In this document: positions 35,867 through 47,460 of the stretch, piece by piece
How positions within the stretch are numbered: the stretch's first letter is position 1
Layout: every line of letters begins with the position of its first letter
NCBI RefSeq assembly: GCF_051014685.1
Contig: NC_135056.1
Coordinates: 3,782,001-3,846,000 of the forward strand
Length of the DNA stretch: 64,000 bases
Direction of reading: 5' to 3'
From: Ptiloglossa arizonensis
Lineage: Eukaryota; Arthropoda; Insecta; Hymenoptera; Colletidae
Notes under the pieces: generated by a model
Databases searched by the model: none
What the model was told of the DNA's origin: nothing
What the model saw: the letters and a program-made list of their open reading frames with translations, nothing else
Program-made: the position numbers and the translations under genes

Positions 35867-35971
35867 TCTTTGCCTACAGTGATCCACGTAACGAAGTCCA
35901 AAATAATCCGTTTCCATGATGTTAAGTTGCTTGCATACATATTCCAGAATGTACCGTCCCTTGTGTTGAGG
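35867..35971 (-). CDS. FERM-domain protein, exon for the end of the F1 lobe
   Basis: A 105-nt minus-strand exon (35 codons, phase 0 at both ends) lies between the acceptor TTTGTTGTAG and the donor GTAAGT. It encodes KGRYILEYVCKQLNIMETD, then YFGLRYVDHCRQR. This is the classic FERM F1 block (KGxxLLDxVCxxLNLLExDYFGLRYVD) that packs against the F2 lobe. It joins HWLDLAK of the next exon 7.4 kb downstream. The exon with the start of F1 (a VxLLDDTE-like motif) was not found between here and 64000, so the 5' end of the gene may lie outside the window. Orthology is unresolved. Confidence 0.92.
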
Positions 35972-37879
35972 CTACAACAAAGAGATAACTGTAAATAATC
36001 AAAATACAAAGATTCGTATATAATGAGTATCTACGTTTACAATATAGACAGTGACGAACAAAAGTGTAAACACAAGGAGCTAATCTCGTGATATAGCAAG
36101 AGTATTTAAATTTTTAAATCTACTGATAAAAGAGAAACGATTAGAATTATGAAACGAATGAATTATAGAAAACTTAGCATTTCATTTTTATTTGTAGTAG
36201 CGATATATAAAGTAGTACTTGAATATGTGATACGTTTATAGTTTTGCACTCTCTGTTAGAAACAAACGTAACAGTAGTAAGCAGTGAGATAGTTTACGAA
36301 ACGTGATTGGAATGTAGTTGTTGATATATTTATTACAGAAACTAATTAGCATATCAGAAATTTTCCCTGAGGGAAAGTACATATTTTATTTGAAAACTTG
36401 TGATTCGTTGATAGAAACTGCAGATGAATTAAGACAGCGCAAATGATACAATATAGAACCAGAAATTATTCATAATTTAATAGAAAGTATACTAAGGAGG
36501 ATAAAAGTACTTCGTAGCGCATAATAAAGAAAATGTACTAAATATTAGCTTCATGCATTGCTATAATAAACAATACTAGAATGAAAAGCATTGTGTCACA
36601 CGATACCTATTTTCTTAAATCACTTTGTATATCGCTACTAGGAATAAAAATGAGGTTGCATATTCAATACTACATCCAATTTGTAATTTTAGTCATCTTT
36701 TCTGTATTATTAAATTCCAAACAGTTTCATTATTACATTATTATAGTAATGTTATATATTTACATTTTTGCTCATCACTATGAACAGGATAATTTACTCG
36801 ACAGTGTCATTTCAATTTACGTCTCCATTATTATCCATAGTAAAAAATGTTTCAGGTAGGTTTTTTTGTAAATAGATGCATAGAACACATGTGAAGGTCA
36901 TTAATATTTTTTAAAATAAAATCATATATTTTTGTTACACCAGACGTAGCGTTATATTCTCTACAAGAAAGTAATCATCTTTTATGGTTATCAAGAAATC
37001 ATGGCTCTCTTGTTAATATTATAATGAATTTATTTACAGAAAAGATTCAATGTGATAAATGTTTACATTGCACGACATTTTTTTGTATCGATATATACTT
37101 GTTCTTTTATTAAATGTTGGCTTTATTTACTATTGTAGTCAACAGCAAATACACATTTAAGGATAGATAGTTAATAATTTATTTTGTATCTACACTTTAC
37201 GTGCAGAACAATTATATGGCAACAAATTTTGTCAGAGGAATCATTTATCTCGTGGTACTTTTGATAATGTTATTAAATAATTTTACTACACCATTTAGTT
37301 ATTTATTACGCAAAATATAATCGTAGTTTTGCAACTACCTCAATACAAAACTGACATTTTTCAACATTTTTTGACTTTTTACAAGAGGAAAATTTGAACA
37401 AATTCCTAATTTTCCTTTATTGCCCTTTAACATATTCCAAATAAAGATACAAACTGAAATTTTGCATAAATTGTTTTTTGTTTTAACTTTCGAATGTCGT
37501 AAGTGAAATTCGCTTTAAAGCCATAATTGACCCCTTAATCAATTATACCCATTGCTACCCTTAACCAGTAATTACATTTTAACAAGAAATGATCATTGTT
37601 TTTCACGTAACAATGGTCACATCTTTAAGCAGTAATATAGATTGAATTTTTATTTCGTAACTTTATTATATCACTGATAAATCCTTTATTTTACTTGAAT
37701 CTTATACGTATTACGATGTTGTTAAAGAAACAAAAATATAATTGTTTAAATGGCCATCAGGATTACTTTTTGAAAAATTGATCTTGTTTCGCCACTTTTA
37801 CTATGATACTTTAACATCTAATATATTTCATTAATTTTCAATCGGATTCAAAAAATTGTTTATTCTTCTCAGCTACACA
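35972..37879. other. AT-rich stretch upstream of the FERM exon, nothing recognised
   Basis: The longest ORF (36581-36859) encodes hydrophobic, low-complexity sequence typical of translated AT-rich DNA. No exon-like borders with known motifs seen. Confidence 0.45.
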
Positions 37880-38115
37880 GTTCGGATCGTTGTCTCGCTA
37901 AAAAATAAATTCCTCAACAAGGGCCATTTTAACCAATATTTGTTCTACATTTTCTTCTACAATGTTATTAAAATTTTTTCCTTTCATAGCTCCGTCTGTA
38001 GATACTAAAATTTCATTTCCGTTCCACAAAAAGCATCTCCACACCATTAGTAATCCACCATTAAATTTGTCTGTCGTAATAAATAACTTCTTGAACGCTT
38101 CCTTCAATCTTCTTC
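37880..38115 (-). pseudogene. Tc1-like transposase relic
   Basis: The minus-strand reading shows FNGGLLMVWRCFLWNG, equivalent to the Tc1 block HGGGSVMVWGCFSxNG. It is followed by DGAMKGKNFNNIVEEN and KMALVEEFIF, the usual lead-in to the FQQDNDPKHT catalytic block, which is decayed here. Only the middle of the catalytic domain remains, and no terminal repeats were found. It is a separate insertion from the relic at 29612-30115. Confidence 0.75.
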
Positions 38116-38619
38116 AAACTTAGTGCCTGTTTTTAGTTGACATAATTCAAATTTCCTTTTATCCATTCATTTTATTTTTCTTTAAAACGACTTTGGCATA
38201 TTTTATACATTCTTATATAATTTCCCACACAATGTTACTGTTTAATGAACACAGAGATTCCTTCCAAAGCACTGTACATTAGAGTGACCTATAATTGACA
38301 TTTGCTTACAATTCTTCGATTCAGAATAACATGTTAACCAAATGTTCACTTACTCTTATCCTCTTACTAACTTGTTTATTAAACATAATTTACTTAGACA
38401 AAAATGTAAATATTTTTTTCAATTATGTACCAAATAGTTTATGTATCATATAGATGTGTAATAAGCAAAATGTACTTATATAGAAATAATATTATTTTAA
38501 ACAAACTTCATTGCAACTATTATATTTCCATTACCTGACTTGTATTCCCGATACACTTACTTTTGTTCCCGATTCTATTAAAGATTTTCAGTGCGAATAC
38601 TACACATGTTAATGATACA

Positions 38620-38880
38620 TTATTGTCTACAAATTTGACACAGCTACGAACTCTAATGTGAACTGGTCAACAAAATTGATACTGCTACGGATTCAAACGC
38701 AGATGTTACACGTTTGGATGGTGCACTATCATCCGTAAAATTGATGTGGATACGAGTCTGGCATAAACTCATGTACAAGAGTGATACAGGTACAAATTCT
38801 ATAGCAAACTTATCTACAAAATTAGCGCAGTTACGGATTCAAGCGCAGATATTACACATTCGAACAATATTTTATCGGCT
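38620..38880 (+). repeat. degenerate tandem repeat
   Basis: Several diverged copies of a unit resembling CAAAATTGATACTGCTACGG followed by ATTCAAACGCAGATGTTAC. The clearest pair starts near 38672 and 38817, about 145 bp apart, with partial copies before and between. Confidence 0.6.
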
Positions 38881-40299
38881 ATAAGATTGACCTATTTACG
38901 AAATATATCGGACGTATCCACGTAATTGAATATGTGTTCATCATAGACGACTTGCTATTAGAAACAAGGTACAATTAAGTATAAACCAGTACGATTTATT
39001 TCTGGTCTCTCCTAATTTAATAACCGACCTTCGATTTTCCCCAACTATTCAGAATGTATCTAGTAAACGGTTTTTTCCCGTGAATAAATGAATAAATAAA
39101 TTAATAAATGAATCGGACTATAACCCTGTTCCTACTGAAGATAAGAAAAAAATTATACAGAAAAATTTTGCATTATTTAACAAGCTCTGTCATCGTAGAA
39201 TGCGATTTCAGTAAAGTATGCAATGCAAAGTACAATTACGTATGTTTTTTAAATGAAATTCTATGACTTTTGTATGTAAATTGATTCCTTGTATTATACC
39301 GAAGAAAAAAATTTTAGGCTAGTGTCAAAAACGAAAAACTTAATATTTTATGAGACATGTATTTCAATATCATGTCAAATGGGTTTCGATAAAAATAAGT
39401 ATATGATTAATATCTCTAAATGTAGCATCGAACATTTGTCCAAAGTGGACCCTATATTGGCACAATAATATTTACATTTTACCAATGTTCTACTTTTGTT
39501 ATTATTAACTTGTGTTAACAAATATAGCTTTTTATTTGCCAAATAATTTACTCTAAGAATTCTGCATAAACTAACAGACATATATTAAACACTACAGAAC
39601 AATTTATTGTTAGAAAGATCACTAATATGTGCACTGATTCAACTTAATTATGAGAACAGGCAACCATTATAATTAGCAACAAAAGCCTGAAGTGAAAGAA
39701 ACAACTATTGCGTAACATGAATCGTAACACCCGGACATCCTGTAGTTCTGATAAGTAAACGTTCTATTGAAACAAAGAGCTACGATAAAACATATTTCTG
39801 TTACTCCTTATACACATGCAAAAACGTATTTTCATTATTAAAAGCATCACTCTTCGTAGCGTATAACAATACAAAATAAAAATATAAGAGATACAAATAG
39901 ATTTGAAAAATTCTTCTCGATCAGATCAAATTTAATGGTCTTGGATTTGGACATTTTAAATGAAAGCTTGGCTTCTGTACTGGTGGAGATAGCAGTTCGT
40001 AAAAATGTTAAGAAAAAATGGTAAAACAATAGTGGAAAATAAATGAAACCATCTGTAAAGTATCATAGTTTTCGATTGATACGATACTGACCAGACAATG
40101 CATCTGAGGCGAATATCGAGCAAATTTCTATGTTAATAATGCAGTGGACCTTTGTTGATATTATCCATTGTTGCTGGTGAGGACCTGCACCTGACCAAGG
40201 CAATTGACCGCTGTCTGAGAAGATAATCGCAAGAATCAGCCTCAGAAACAATGGAATGGCGGTCGATCGTCCACTCTCGAAACACGCTCGAAAAAACTA
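38881..40299. other. AT-rich stretch, nothing recognised
   Basis: No coding similarity, terminal repeats or RNA genes seen. Confidence 0.45.
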
Positions 40300-40507
40300 G
40301 GTTGTTCAATAAGTTTTGTCGTTTTTCCATTGTAAAAAAAAGACTATGACACTTCGACTTTGAACAACTGTAAATATACGAACGAGTCGACAGATCTACA
40401 TGAAACTTCACACATGTTCATCAAACAGTAGTACCTTCTTTAGAAAACTAAAACGACGAATCTAATAGTGACATTTCTTATCGAACGACAAAACTTATCG
40501 AGCAACC
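40300..40507 (+). mobile_element. mariner-type MITE, copy 3
   Basis: 208-bp copy of the element at 31773-31980, starting GGTTGTTCAATAAGTTTTGT after TA and ending ATCGAGCAACC. The right-hand TA has mutated (CA). The following 40508-41691 has no recognised feature apart from a poly(T) run near 41150. Confidence 0.88.
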
Positions 40508-41691
40508 CATTATAGCGAAAAGCAGATTTTTTCCGGCTGTCGAAGAGTAAATCTTGTCTTTCTTATTATGATAAGAAAGATGTAAGTGTTATTGTTCAAT
40601 AAAATTCCTATTTACTCTCGTGAAGCAGCACTATTTATCACGTGTTTACACATATCCCCAAAGTAAATAGAGTATGTGAATTTGCGCTAAAATAAAGTGG
40701 AAAAAGAAACGATAAAATGAAAAGAAAGGCACAAAAACAGAAATTACGCGGTCTTCTGAATGAACGCTTTCAGGTGCCCTAGATCTTTTCGTTTAAAACT
40801 CCATAACTTCTACAATTTTGAAGATATTAACCTAAAATTGCTAAGAAATACTCTTCAAACTTCATATATTCAGGAAATATGATTCGAAAAATATCGTTTT
40901 TCTTTTTACCTTTCAAAATGAATAATTTTATCCCACAAAATAAATGTGTGCCTTGATTTTGAAGAACGTACTATAGTAAAGACATATCTCTAGTTACGTA
41001 TACGGAGAATTAGCAATAACTTTAAAGTTGAAGTAAATCAAATACTATATAGATTACAATAAGGTGACCCCAACTTGCTGCAATAGGTCTTACCGTTAAC
41101 ATTGTCATCCCTAATTATGTGATACGAATCTAAAAATGTTTTGTTTTGTTTTTTTTTTTTTTTTTAAATATCTTTCCACATTAAAATTGAAAACTTTGTA
41201 CATATAAAATTAAGTTTGTAGAAGCTCGTGAAATTTATAAAAATTAACAAATTTGTTGTAGATTCAAGTAATAGACACAATGAATTGATTCTAAAAGATT
41301 CAGTGTGTCTAGATAAGAAACTAAATTATAATGTGTCTGTGAAGAAATAAATTTCTGTTTTGTAAAATTCTAGAAACAATATTTTACATCATTTTGAGCA
41401 TCAATCCTTTGAATTTATTATATTTTAAGTACAAAGGAAGTGTTTAATATAAAAATATATTTTTTATAGTACATTCTTACAAATAAGTATTTTACTTTAT
41501 CGAAGAATGAGACAAAATTAGGTAAATGTACATTCTTATAATTATGTAAGAATAACAAAGATTGTAGAGTACTGAGCGTAACTGGTAAAATGAGCCACGA
41601 AAATAATATAATTTTGTTGAAATATTCTCAACGTAATACTTTCTTTAAAAAAAAATACTGCTATCAGACAAGTGTACAATATTAAGTTGTC

Positions 41692-42640
41692 CCATAAGTT
41701 CGTGTCACGGTGTGTTCATACTTCTTGCGTTATGTTTTATAAACACACAGAGATAGAAAGACTTGGGTGATTAAACTTTCATACTTCAGTTTAATCTATA
41801 GAAGGCATTAGAAAATCACAAATCGTGAAATGATAAGAATTTTATATTTAATACCTAATAAAATAATGAATCAAAGAAAATTTTAATCTGGATGATGAGC
41901 CACGAGTCGAATCCAGTCGAGATGAACGAAGACAGAATTAATAATCTATTGAACGAAACGAGGAGTTCGTCAGTGCAAGAAATGTCGCAAATGATAAATA
42001 TGTCAGAATCACGTGTACATAGACAAATAAAAAGAAAAAGGGAATGATACCAAAGCTGCACACATAGGTACCGCATTAGCCCACGGAGTATAATTGCCTT
42101 GATCGTGTGACAACTTGCATATCGTTGTTTGCACGTAACGAAACGGAGCACTTTCTAAAACGTATAACAATTGGAGATGAAAAATAGATCGTGTACGAAA
42201 ATCTCCGGAGGAAACGAACTTGGATCGAGGTAGAAAATCGAACAGAACGAATCGCAAACCCTGGTTTACACCCTCGCGAAGTTCTTTCTGTAGAGTAAGA
42301 CTACTAAGGAATTTCATTCTTCGTGCTGCTTCTACAAAGTCAGACGATTAATACCGACCTTTATTGTCGGTGTTCAGCTTGAAAAGTTAAGAAAAAAAAT
42401 GATAGAAAAACGTACGAAACTTATAAATCGTGGTAATGTAATTTTCCATCGCGACAACGTCACACCGCATTTTGTGCTAAATGTGCAAAAAAATTGCATG
42501 AATTTGGTTGGATCTTCTAACTGTTTCGATCGTTGCAACATTGTTTAGCTAACAAAAAATTTAACAGTCTGAACGCAGTAGACAATGCTTGAAAAAACTA
42601 TTTTGATGATAAACCAAAGAAATTTTATACTATTGTTGTT
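41692..42640 (+). pseudogene. mariner transposase relic, 3'-truncated
   Basis: It starts with the mariner terminus TTAAGTTGTCCCATAAGTTC. Plus-strand readings in order are LDDEPRVESSRDE near 41890, NETRSSSVQEMSQM, RITIGDEK near 42160-42185 (first catalytic aspartate, the usual TGDEKW block with the W codon lost to a stop), LHPREVLSVE, and LINRGNVIFHRDNVTPHF near 42420-42480 (second catalytic aspartate). A final KNYFDDKPKKFY near 42600-42630 matches the mariner C terminus. The segment with the third catalytic aspartate is missing or unreadable, stops are frequent, and no right terminal repeat is present. Confidence 0.8.
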
Positions 42641-42781
42641 CTTTTCTCTCCTCCTATCACTTGGATCTCTGGAGAAGAGGTCTATGAGTTATTGATCCCC
42701 GTACGAGCCCCCAAATAACTGTTGCTCTCGTGCGGTATATTAAAGTATATTTAATAATATTACATATTACAATGATAATAG

Positions 42782-43112
42782 TGTTAGATGTAGTGTCAGT
42801 GGTTAGTTTCGCTTGGTACGTCGTTTAGTCGTCTCGTCTTATCGTCTTTTTAGTCATACTGTCCGCGACACACTCTTCGGACATACTCTCGTCGTCATAC
42901 TTTGTCATACTATCTCATACTGCGTTCTTCTCGCGCTCTATATAGTCATTCCCATTCATTCTCTTTCATTCCAATCCTCAGTCTCTCTCACTTCAAACAT
43001 TCGGCCACGCTCGCCATCCTAATCGTTCGTCTTTTCCAAACACTCTTCACTTTCTCCGAACCACATGTATTTCCTTTCATCCCCATGCATTCTCACGCTC
43101 GGTCGTCGCACA
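42782..43112 (+). mobile_element. LTR related to the 2549 and 43272 LTRs, forward orientation
   Basis: It starts TGTTAGATG after ATAG (42778-42781) and ends GTCGTCGCACA. Its last 200 bp align with the LTR at 2549-2970: TCTCTCTCACTTCAAACAT, CTTTTCCAAACACTC, then CATTCTCACG. The 5' half is divergent. It is followed by AGACCCCCTGTAAAGG rather than a repeat of ATAG, so it is truncated, recombined or followed by internal sequence. Confidence 0.5.
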
Positions 43113-43267
43113 AGACCCCCTGTAAAGGATACTCGTGCCTTCCAGGAAAGCTAGCGGGCCGATCGGCGCCAAATGTTTACTTTAACTCAAGTCCAACCGC
43201 GCACGTTATCTTGTTTAGGCCTACGCTCGAAGCAGGCCTAAGCGAACGCCGAAAATCCGATACTACA
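43113..43267 (-). other. GC-rich segment between inverted LTRs, primer-site-like motif
   Basis: Read on the minus strand, GTAAACATTTGGCGCCGATC near 43150-43175 looks like the end of an LTR (ACA) followed by a TGGCGCC primer-binding-site start. The LTR that should precede it is not the simple 43272-43662 copy, which already ends at CCACA with its own target duplication. Origin unresolved. Confidence 0.3.
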
Positions 43268-43271
43268 CTAT

Positions 43272-43662
43272 TGTGGTAATGCGAAAGAATGAAAGGGATT
43301 GCGTGTTGTTCGGAGAGAATTCGAAGTGTTTGGAATAGAAATTTTGGACGTACGTGACCAAACGCATACAGTGAGAGAGATTACGAATTAGAATGAAAGG
43401 GTATGAATGCGTGTAAGGATATAAGGTGTGAAAGAAGAGCATTAACGGCAATTATTGGCAGTCTTTGAAAGCCTTTGTGAGTCTTTGTTGGAAAATGGTC
43501 GAAATGTGTCCTGTTGCGAAAGAACAGCGTAGTCAGCGTAGTTATTAATTGTGTATTTCGTTAATGCTTTGTTCCTACTACTACATCATTCAATACACGT
43601 ATATCCTAGAACTTTATTCGCCCTTATTTTATAACCACCACTACTTAAATAAAATTCCTACA
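43272..43662 (-). mobile_element. solo LTR, reverse orientation, with ATAG target duplication
   Basis: The minus-strand reading starts TGTAGGAATTTTATTT and ends GCATTACCACA, matching the LTR at 2549-2970 throughout (391 against 422 bp). It is flanked by CTAT on the plus strand (ATAG on its own strand) at 43268-43271 and 43663-43666. Together with 42782-43112 it forms an imperfect inverted repeat. Confidence 0.75.
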
Positions 43663-43666
43663 CTAT

Positions 43667-46439
43667 TGATCAATGAACATAAATATTTTTCAAATTTTCC
43701 AGATCGATCGAGAGCAATGAGAAACAATAATTTTTCTCAAGTTCCAACGTAAAGTTTTCAAAAACTTGAACTGAGAAACTATTTCATTTAGAACTTTAAC
43801 AATAGTTTTCATCCCTTAGACGTAATATCGTGTTACATCAAAATTGAAGGTTATCAGTTGGGTAGTGTTCCTTGTTAATATATAAGTTCAAGGGATGTCC
43901 TCTCACTGTACAGTAAGGATCCGAAACCGGGCGGTTCTTCATCTCAGTGAAATTATTTAAATCACATTTCCATTTAATTTTTCTCGGCTCAATTATCGCA
44001 TCTCGATTGCATTTTTATTATTTCTGTTCATTTTTGAATGTTAAATTGCTCTGCTGTTATTACAAATAATTGTAATTATATTTGATTGTTATTCGAGGAC
44101 ATAAATGAAAAATTAAAAATGAATTATATCGTTCTTTTTATTGTTATAAATATGAAATATTTCCTTTCTTTATGTTTTTTCAAATAATCAAAATTTTTAC
44201 TTTGCACGATTAAAGAGTAGACTATTACAGAATATATAAGAAATGAAAATACTATAACGTTTAAAAATCAACTGATATTTCGTACGGTGAGGATCCCATA
44301 ATAATGAAACTAGAATGTATGAAACAAGTTCAAAACTAAAAGGGTTCATAATTGAGAACGATCAAGAAAAATAATACGAGCATTGAAACAACAGGCGTTA
44401 CAAAACTAACCTACAAATTAATAAAAAATCTTATAACGTATTACGGATTAGCAATGTGACGACATTTGAACTCGATCGAAAGTATACCCAAAGGCATTTG
44501 AACAATTGTTTATCGTACATAAATACCCCACCGATGAGATTCCGTAGCACGACAATTGTTCTCTTGGAAAGAATAGCTGGTGCAAGTGGCACTGAAACTG
44601 AATGAAGACTTCATGAGTTCTCTCAGAGCTCCCCTTTTAATGCAAACGTAGAAGAGGTAATCCGTCCCATATATGAAGATTTCTCAACGAATGATTTATT
44701 GGAAATTTGTACATTCAAGCATGTTCAATGCAGTTCAAGAATTATTGTGTACGTATTTCTTCTTTTCGAACGTTCGCTATAACGTTTCAAGCAACTCTTG
44801 TCGTTTACTTCCGATAAAGTGTTAGAACAATGTAAATTAAATATAAACGAAAAAATGCATGTCTAAAATCTCGTAGTACAAAAATAAGGTGTACGATGTA
44901 TCAATTACGGGTTTGATTTTTTGAAGCGGATGATTTTTGACAATCTTGTTGTTTTAAAAATGTAAATAGCGTATCATTTGTAGATATCTATTGCGAAGCA
45001 TTACTTGTGGAAATATTGAAATCACTAGAATGGAATTAGTATTTCAAGAATCATCGAGTGAATCTTTTCGGACATGACCTATCAGAATTGTTAGACTTTG
45101 TTGTTTGTCACAGTCTTTAACAACATTTAACAAAAAAAAAAAAAATGCTAAACATGTAGCCACCAGATTTAAACGTCTGAGGATAAATATGCTTTAAATA
45201 TTGCTATTGACAGATTGTTTGTATACTCCCAAAAGCTTAAAAAACTAACCAGATTCCCATAACAATAAAGAACTATTCCCTTTAACATTACCCCTAAATT
45301 ACCAACAATTTTTATACAGCTTTGGTTCACTGCACCGTTCAAAGGCACAGTTCACTCAAAGCTTTTTTCGGTTAAACTTCGAACAATCTTCTAGAGTGTT
45401 TTTAATCATTTATATAATTTCATATCTTATTTTTATTTCAATGATCAGAGTATTTAGTTAATTAGCTTTTAGAATTTTGTTTCTTCTTATTATTTACATT
45501 TAGACTTCATTTTTATTTTAGTATTCATAATGTTTGGTTCGTTAATTTTTAGTGTTTTGTAGTTTTTTTTACAACGGAAAATCTTAGACATCCTTTGCAA
45601 TAATCCTCTCTTCGTGCTTGTGATTATACCGAATTAGCACAAATGCTATACAGTGCTATATAGCACGAAACACAGAACATAAGTTCTATTGTTCCCAGAG
45701 TAGCGGAACAACAATACGAAACATTATTCACGAATTTTACGTGGAGAAAAGAAAAGTGGCTAATGGTTCAAAATTGCTAGCTGCCATAAAACAAAGAATA
45801 GATTTTCCATAGAAAATCGACAGTCTCTATAGACTGCTAAAAAGCATGAGGTACAAGTGGAGGAAGTGAACCAATCCAAGAAAAATATTGATCGAAATGC
45901 CGAACATTTTATCCTGAAAGGCAAAATATTTGGTAGCACTTGTTTAATTGTTGTTTTTTCTTCTTTATTTAGATCAGAGAAAAATATCATTTAAAGTGAA
46001 CATATCTTAATCACATTATTGCACTATTATTCGACTTCTGGAAGCCATAAAAAAAAAAATATTACTAATATTGACCTAATTCTGGCACGAACAATAAATG
46101 TCCACTTTATATATGTGTTAATGGAGAGTGGTATTTGAGTTGTCAACGAAAAATTTTAACGGATTATATTTCTATGCGTTTTAAAGAATATCAAATGTAT
46201 TATTAATTATCCGAGAATCGATAGGAAAGTTATGCAAACAATCGGCAAGTAAATTCGTCATGTATTGGCATCGTGCGTAAACAAAAAATAATGAAATTAC
46301 TATTACGCAAGAACAATAACCGATAACTCGTTCGTTAACTTCGTATCTGCACGTAGGTACATACGACTAATAATAGTTTCTAGTCCATTTTTAATTTTGT
46401 CTAATAGCACATACACGAACTATTTAACAGGGTTCGAAT
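43667..46439. other. AT-rich stretch, nothing recognised
   Basis: No coding similarity or repeats that I can support. Confidence 0.45.
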
Positions 46440-46859
46440 TACGTGAATTAGCTTTGATCAATATGGCGTTCAGAGAGTCAATATCCATTTGATAGTTCCG
46501 GTAATTAATAGACCAAGATGCTGACGCTACTTGAATTTCAAAATCCATGTGTTCGTTAATACGATCAGCATAATATCTAAAAGTTTGCTTAAATCGATAT
46601 GTACAACAAGTATATAGACGTAAATTAATGATAATTAACCCCGGGAAAAACTAAACCAGCAATTTTAATACCAAAATACGACTTCAACATATTTGAGTGT
46701 TCCTTCGACATTGAATCGGATAAGAGTTTCCGATTTAATTACTGGCTCAAAACACAAACGATTTTAAAGTCTTCAAATAGTGTAGGCAACATGGTATTTT
46801 AATACTGTTCAGTTAAAGTATATAAAACGTTTTTTTATACTTCCATTGATCACTTTTAT

Positions 46860-47460
46860 GATATATCTATTCTTTCGAATTCTTCCATCCTTCGTTCAAA
46901 ACTGCTGAAATTTTAGGTATATATCCTTTCTCTGATATTTTACATATGGAATCTTGAAAGGCGTGGTCAACGCATAAAACATCAATAACTTCGTACTGAC
47001 TCCACATATCTGTCTGAAGGAATTCGTTTAGTATGGAAACACCGTTTGTATTCCCAGAGTATAATCCCCAAGCATTTGCAATATATCCACCTGTGTATAC
47101 GGTCATCATGGGTTTAATTAAAGCTTGATGTTTATGCCCACTATATGAGAGATGTTCAAATGTTAAGTTTGAGCTCTCTGTTTAAAAATATGTCTAAAAT
47201 CTCGTCGGTGTATGAAAATATTTGACAATTTCAGATCGACGACTAATTAATATTCCACAGCCGCATAATAGGGGAACCATTGTAGGCAAAATACTTCTAA
47301 AAACATTTTTTGATAGTTCGACAATAAGTACTTGCTGTGAGTCTCGATTTTCCATCGATATGCAAGTTTTTCAGTTGTATTGTCATGCTGTATACATGAC
47401 AGATAAATACCTAATGTTAAATTCTTGTTCCGGATTGGTGGAATACTGGTACAATTTTTA
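46860..47460 (-). pseudogene. PIF/Harbinger-like DDE transposase relic
   Basis: The minus-strand reading begins near 47455 with IPPIRNKNLTLGIYLS, a leader segment of this family. After frameshifts it continues SSNLTFEHLSYSGHKHQ, then ALIKPMMTVYTGGYI, the block around the nuclease core, then a GxYSGNTNGVSILNEFL segment and VLCVDHAFQDS (family form VLVLDRGFRDS, which carries the second catalytic aspartate). It stops near 46867 after a PKISAVLNEG-like segment. The C-terminal catalytic glutamate region and the accessory Myb-like gene are absent, and no terminal repeats were identified. One 80-residue stretch is still open. Confidence 0.75.

Noticed and set aside
36581..36859. 92-codon plus ORF as a membrane protein
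   Set aside because: The hydrophobic content is what AT-rich random sequence encodes. No signal of conservation is visible.
42813..43279. ORFs of 69 and 125 codons
   Set aside because: They are chance readings through the pyrimidine-rich LTR sequence, with low-complexity Ser/His/Leu composition.
46867..47109. 80-codon ORF as a domesticated Harbinger-derived gene
   Set aside because: Upstream coding parts are frameshifted and the C-terminal catalytic part is absent.
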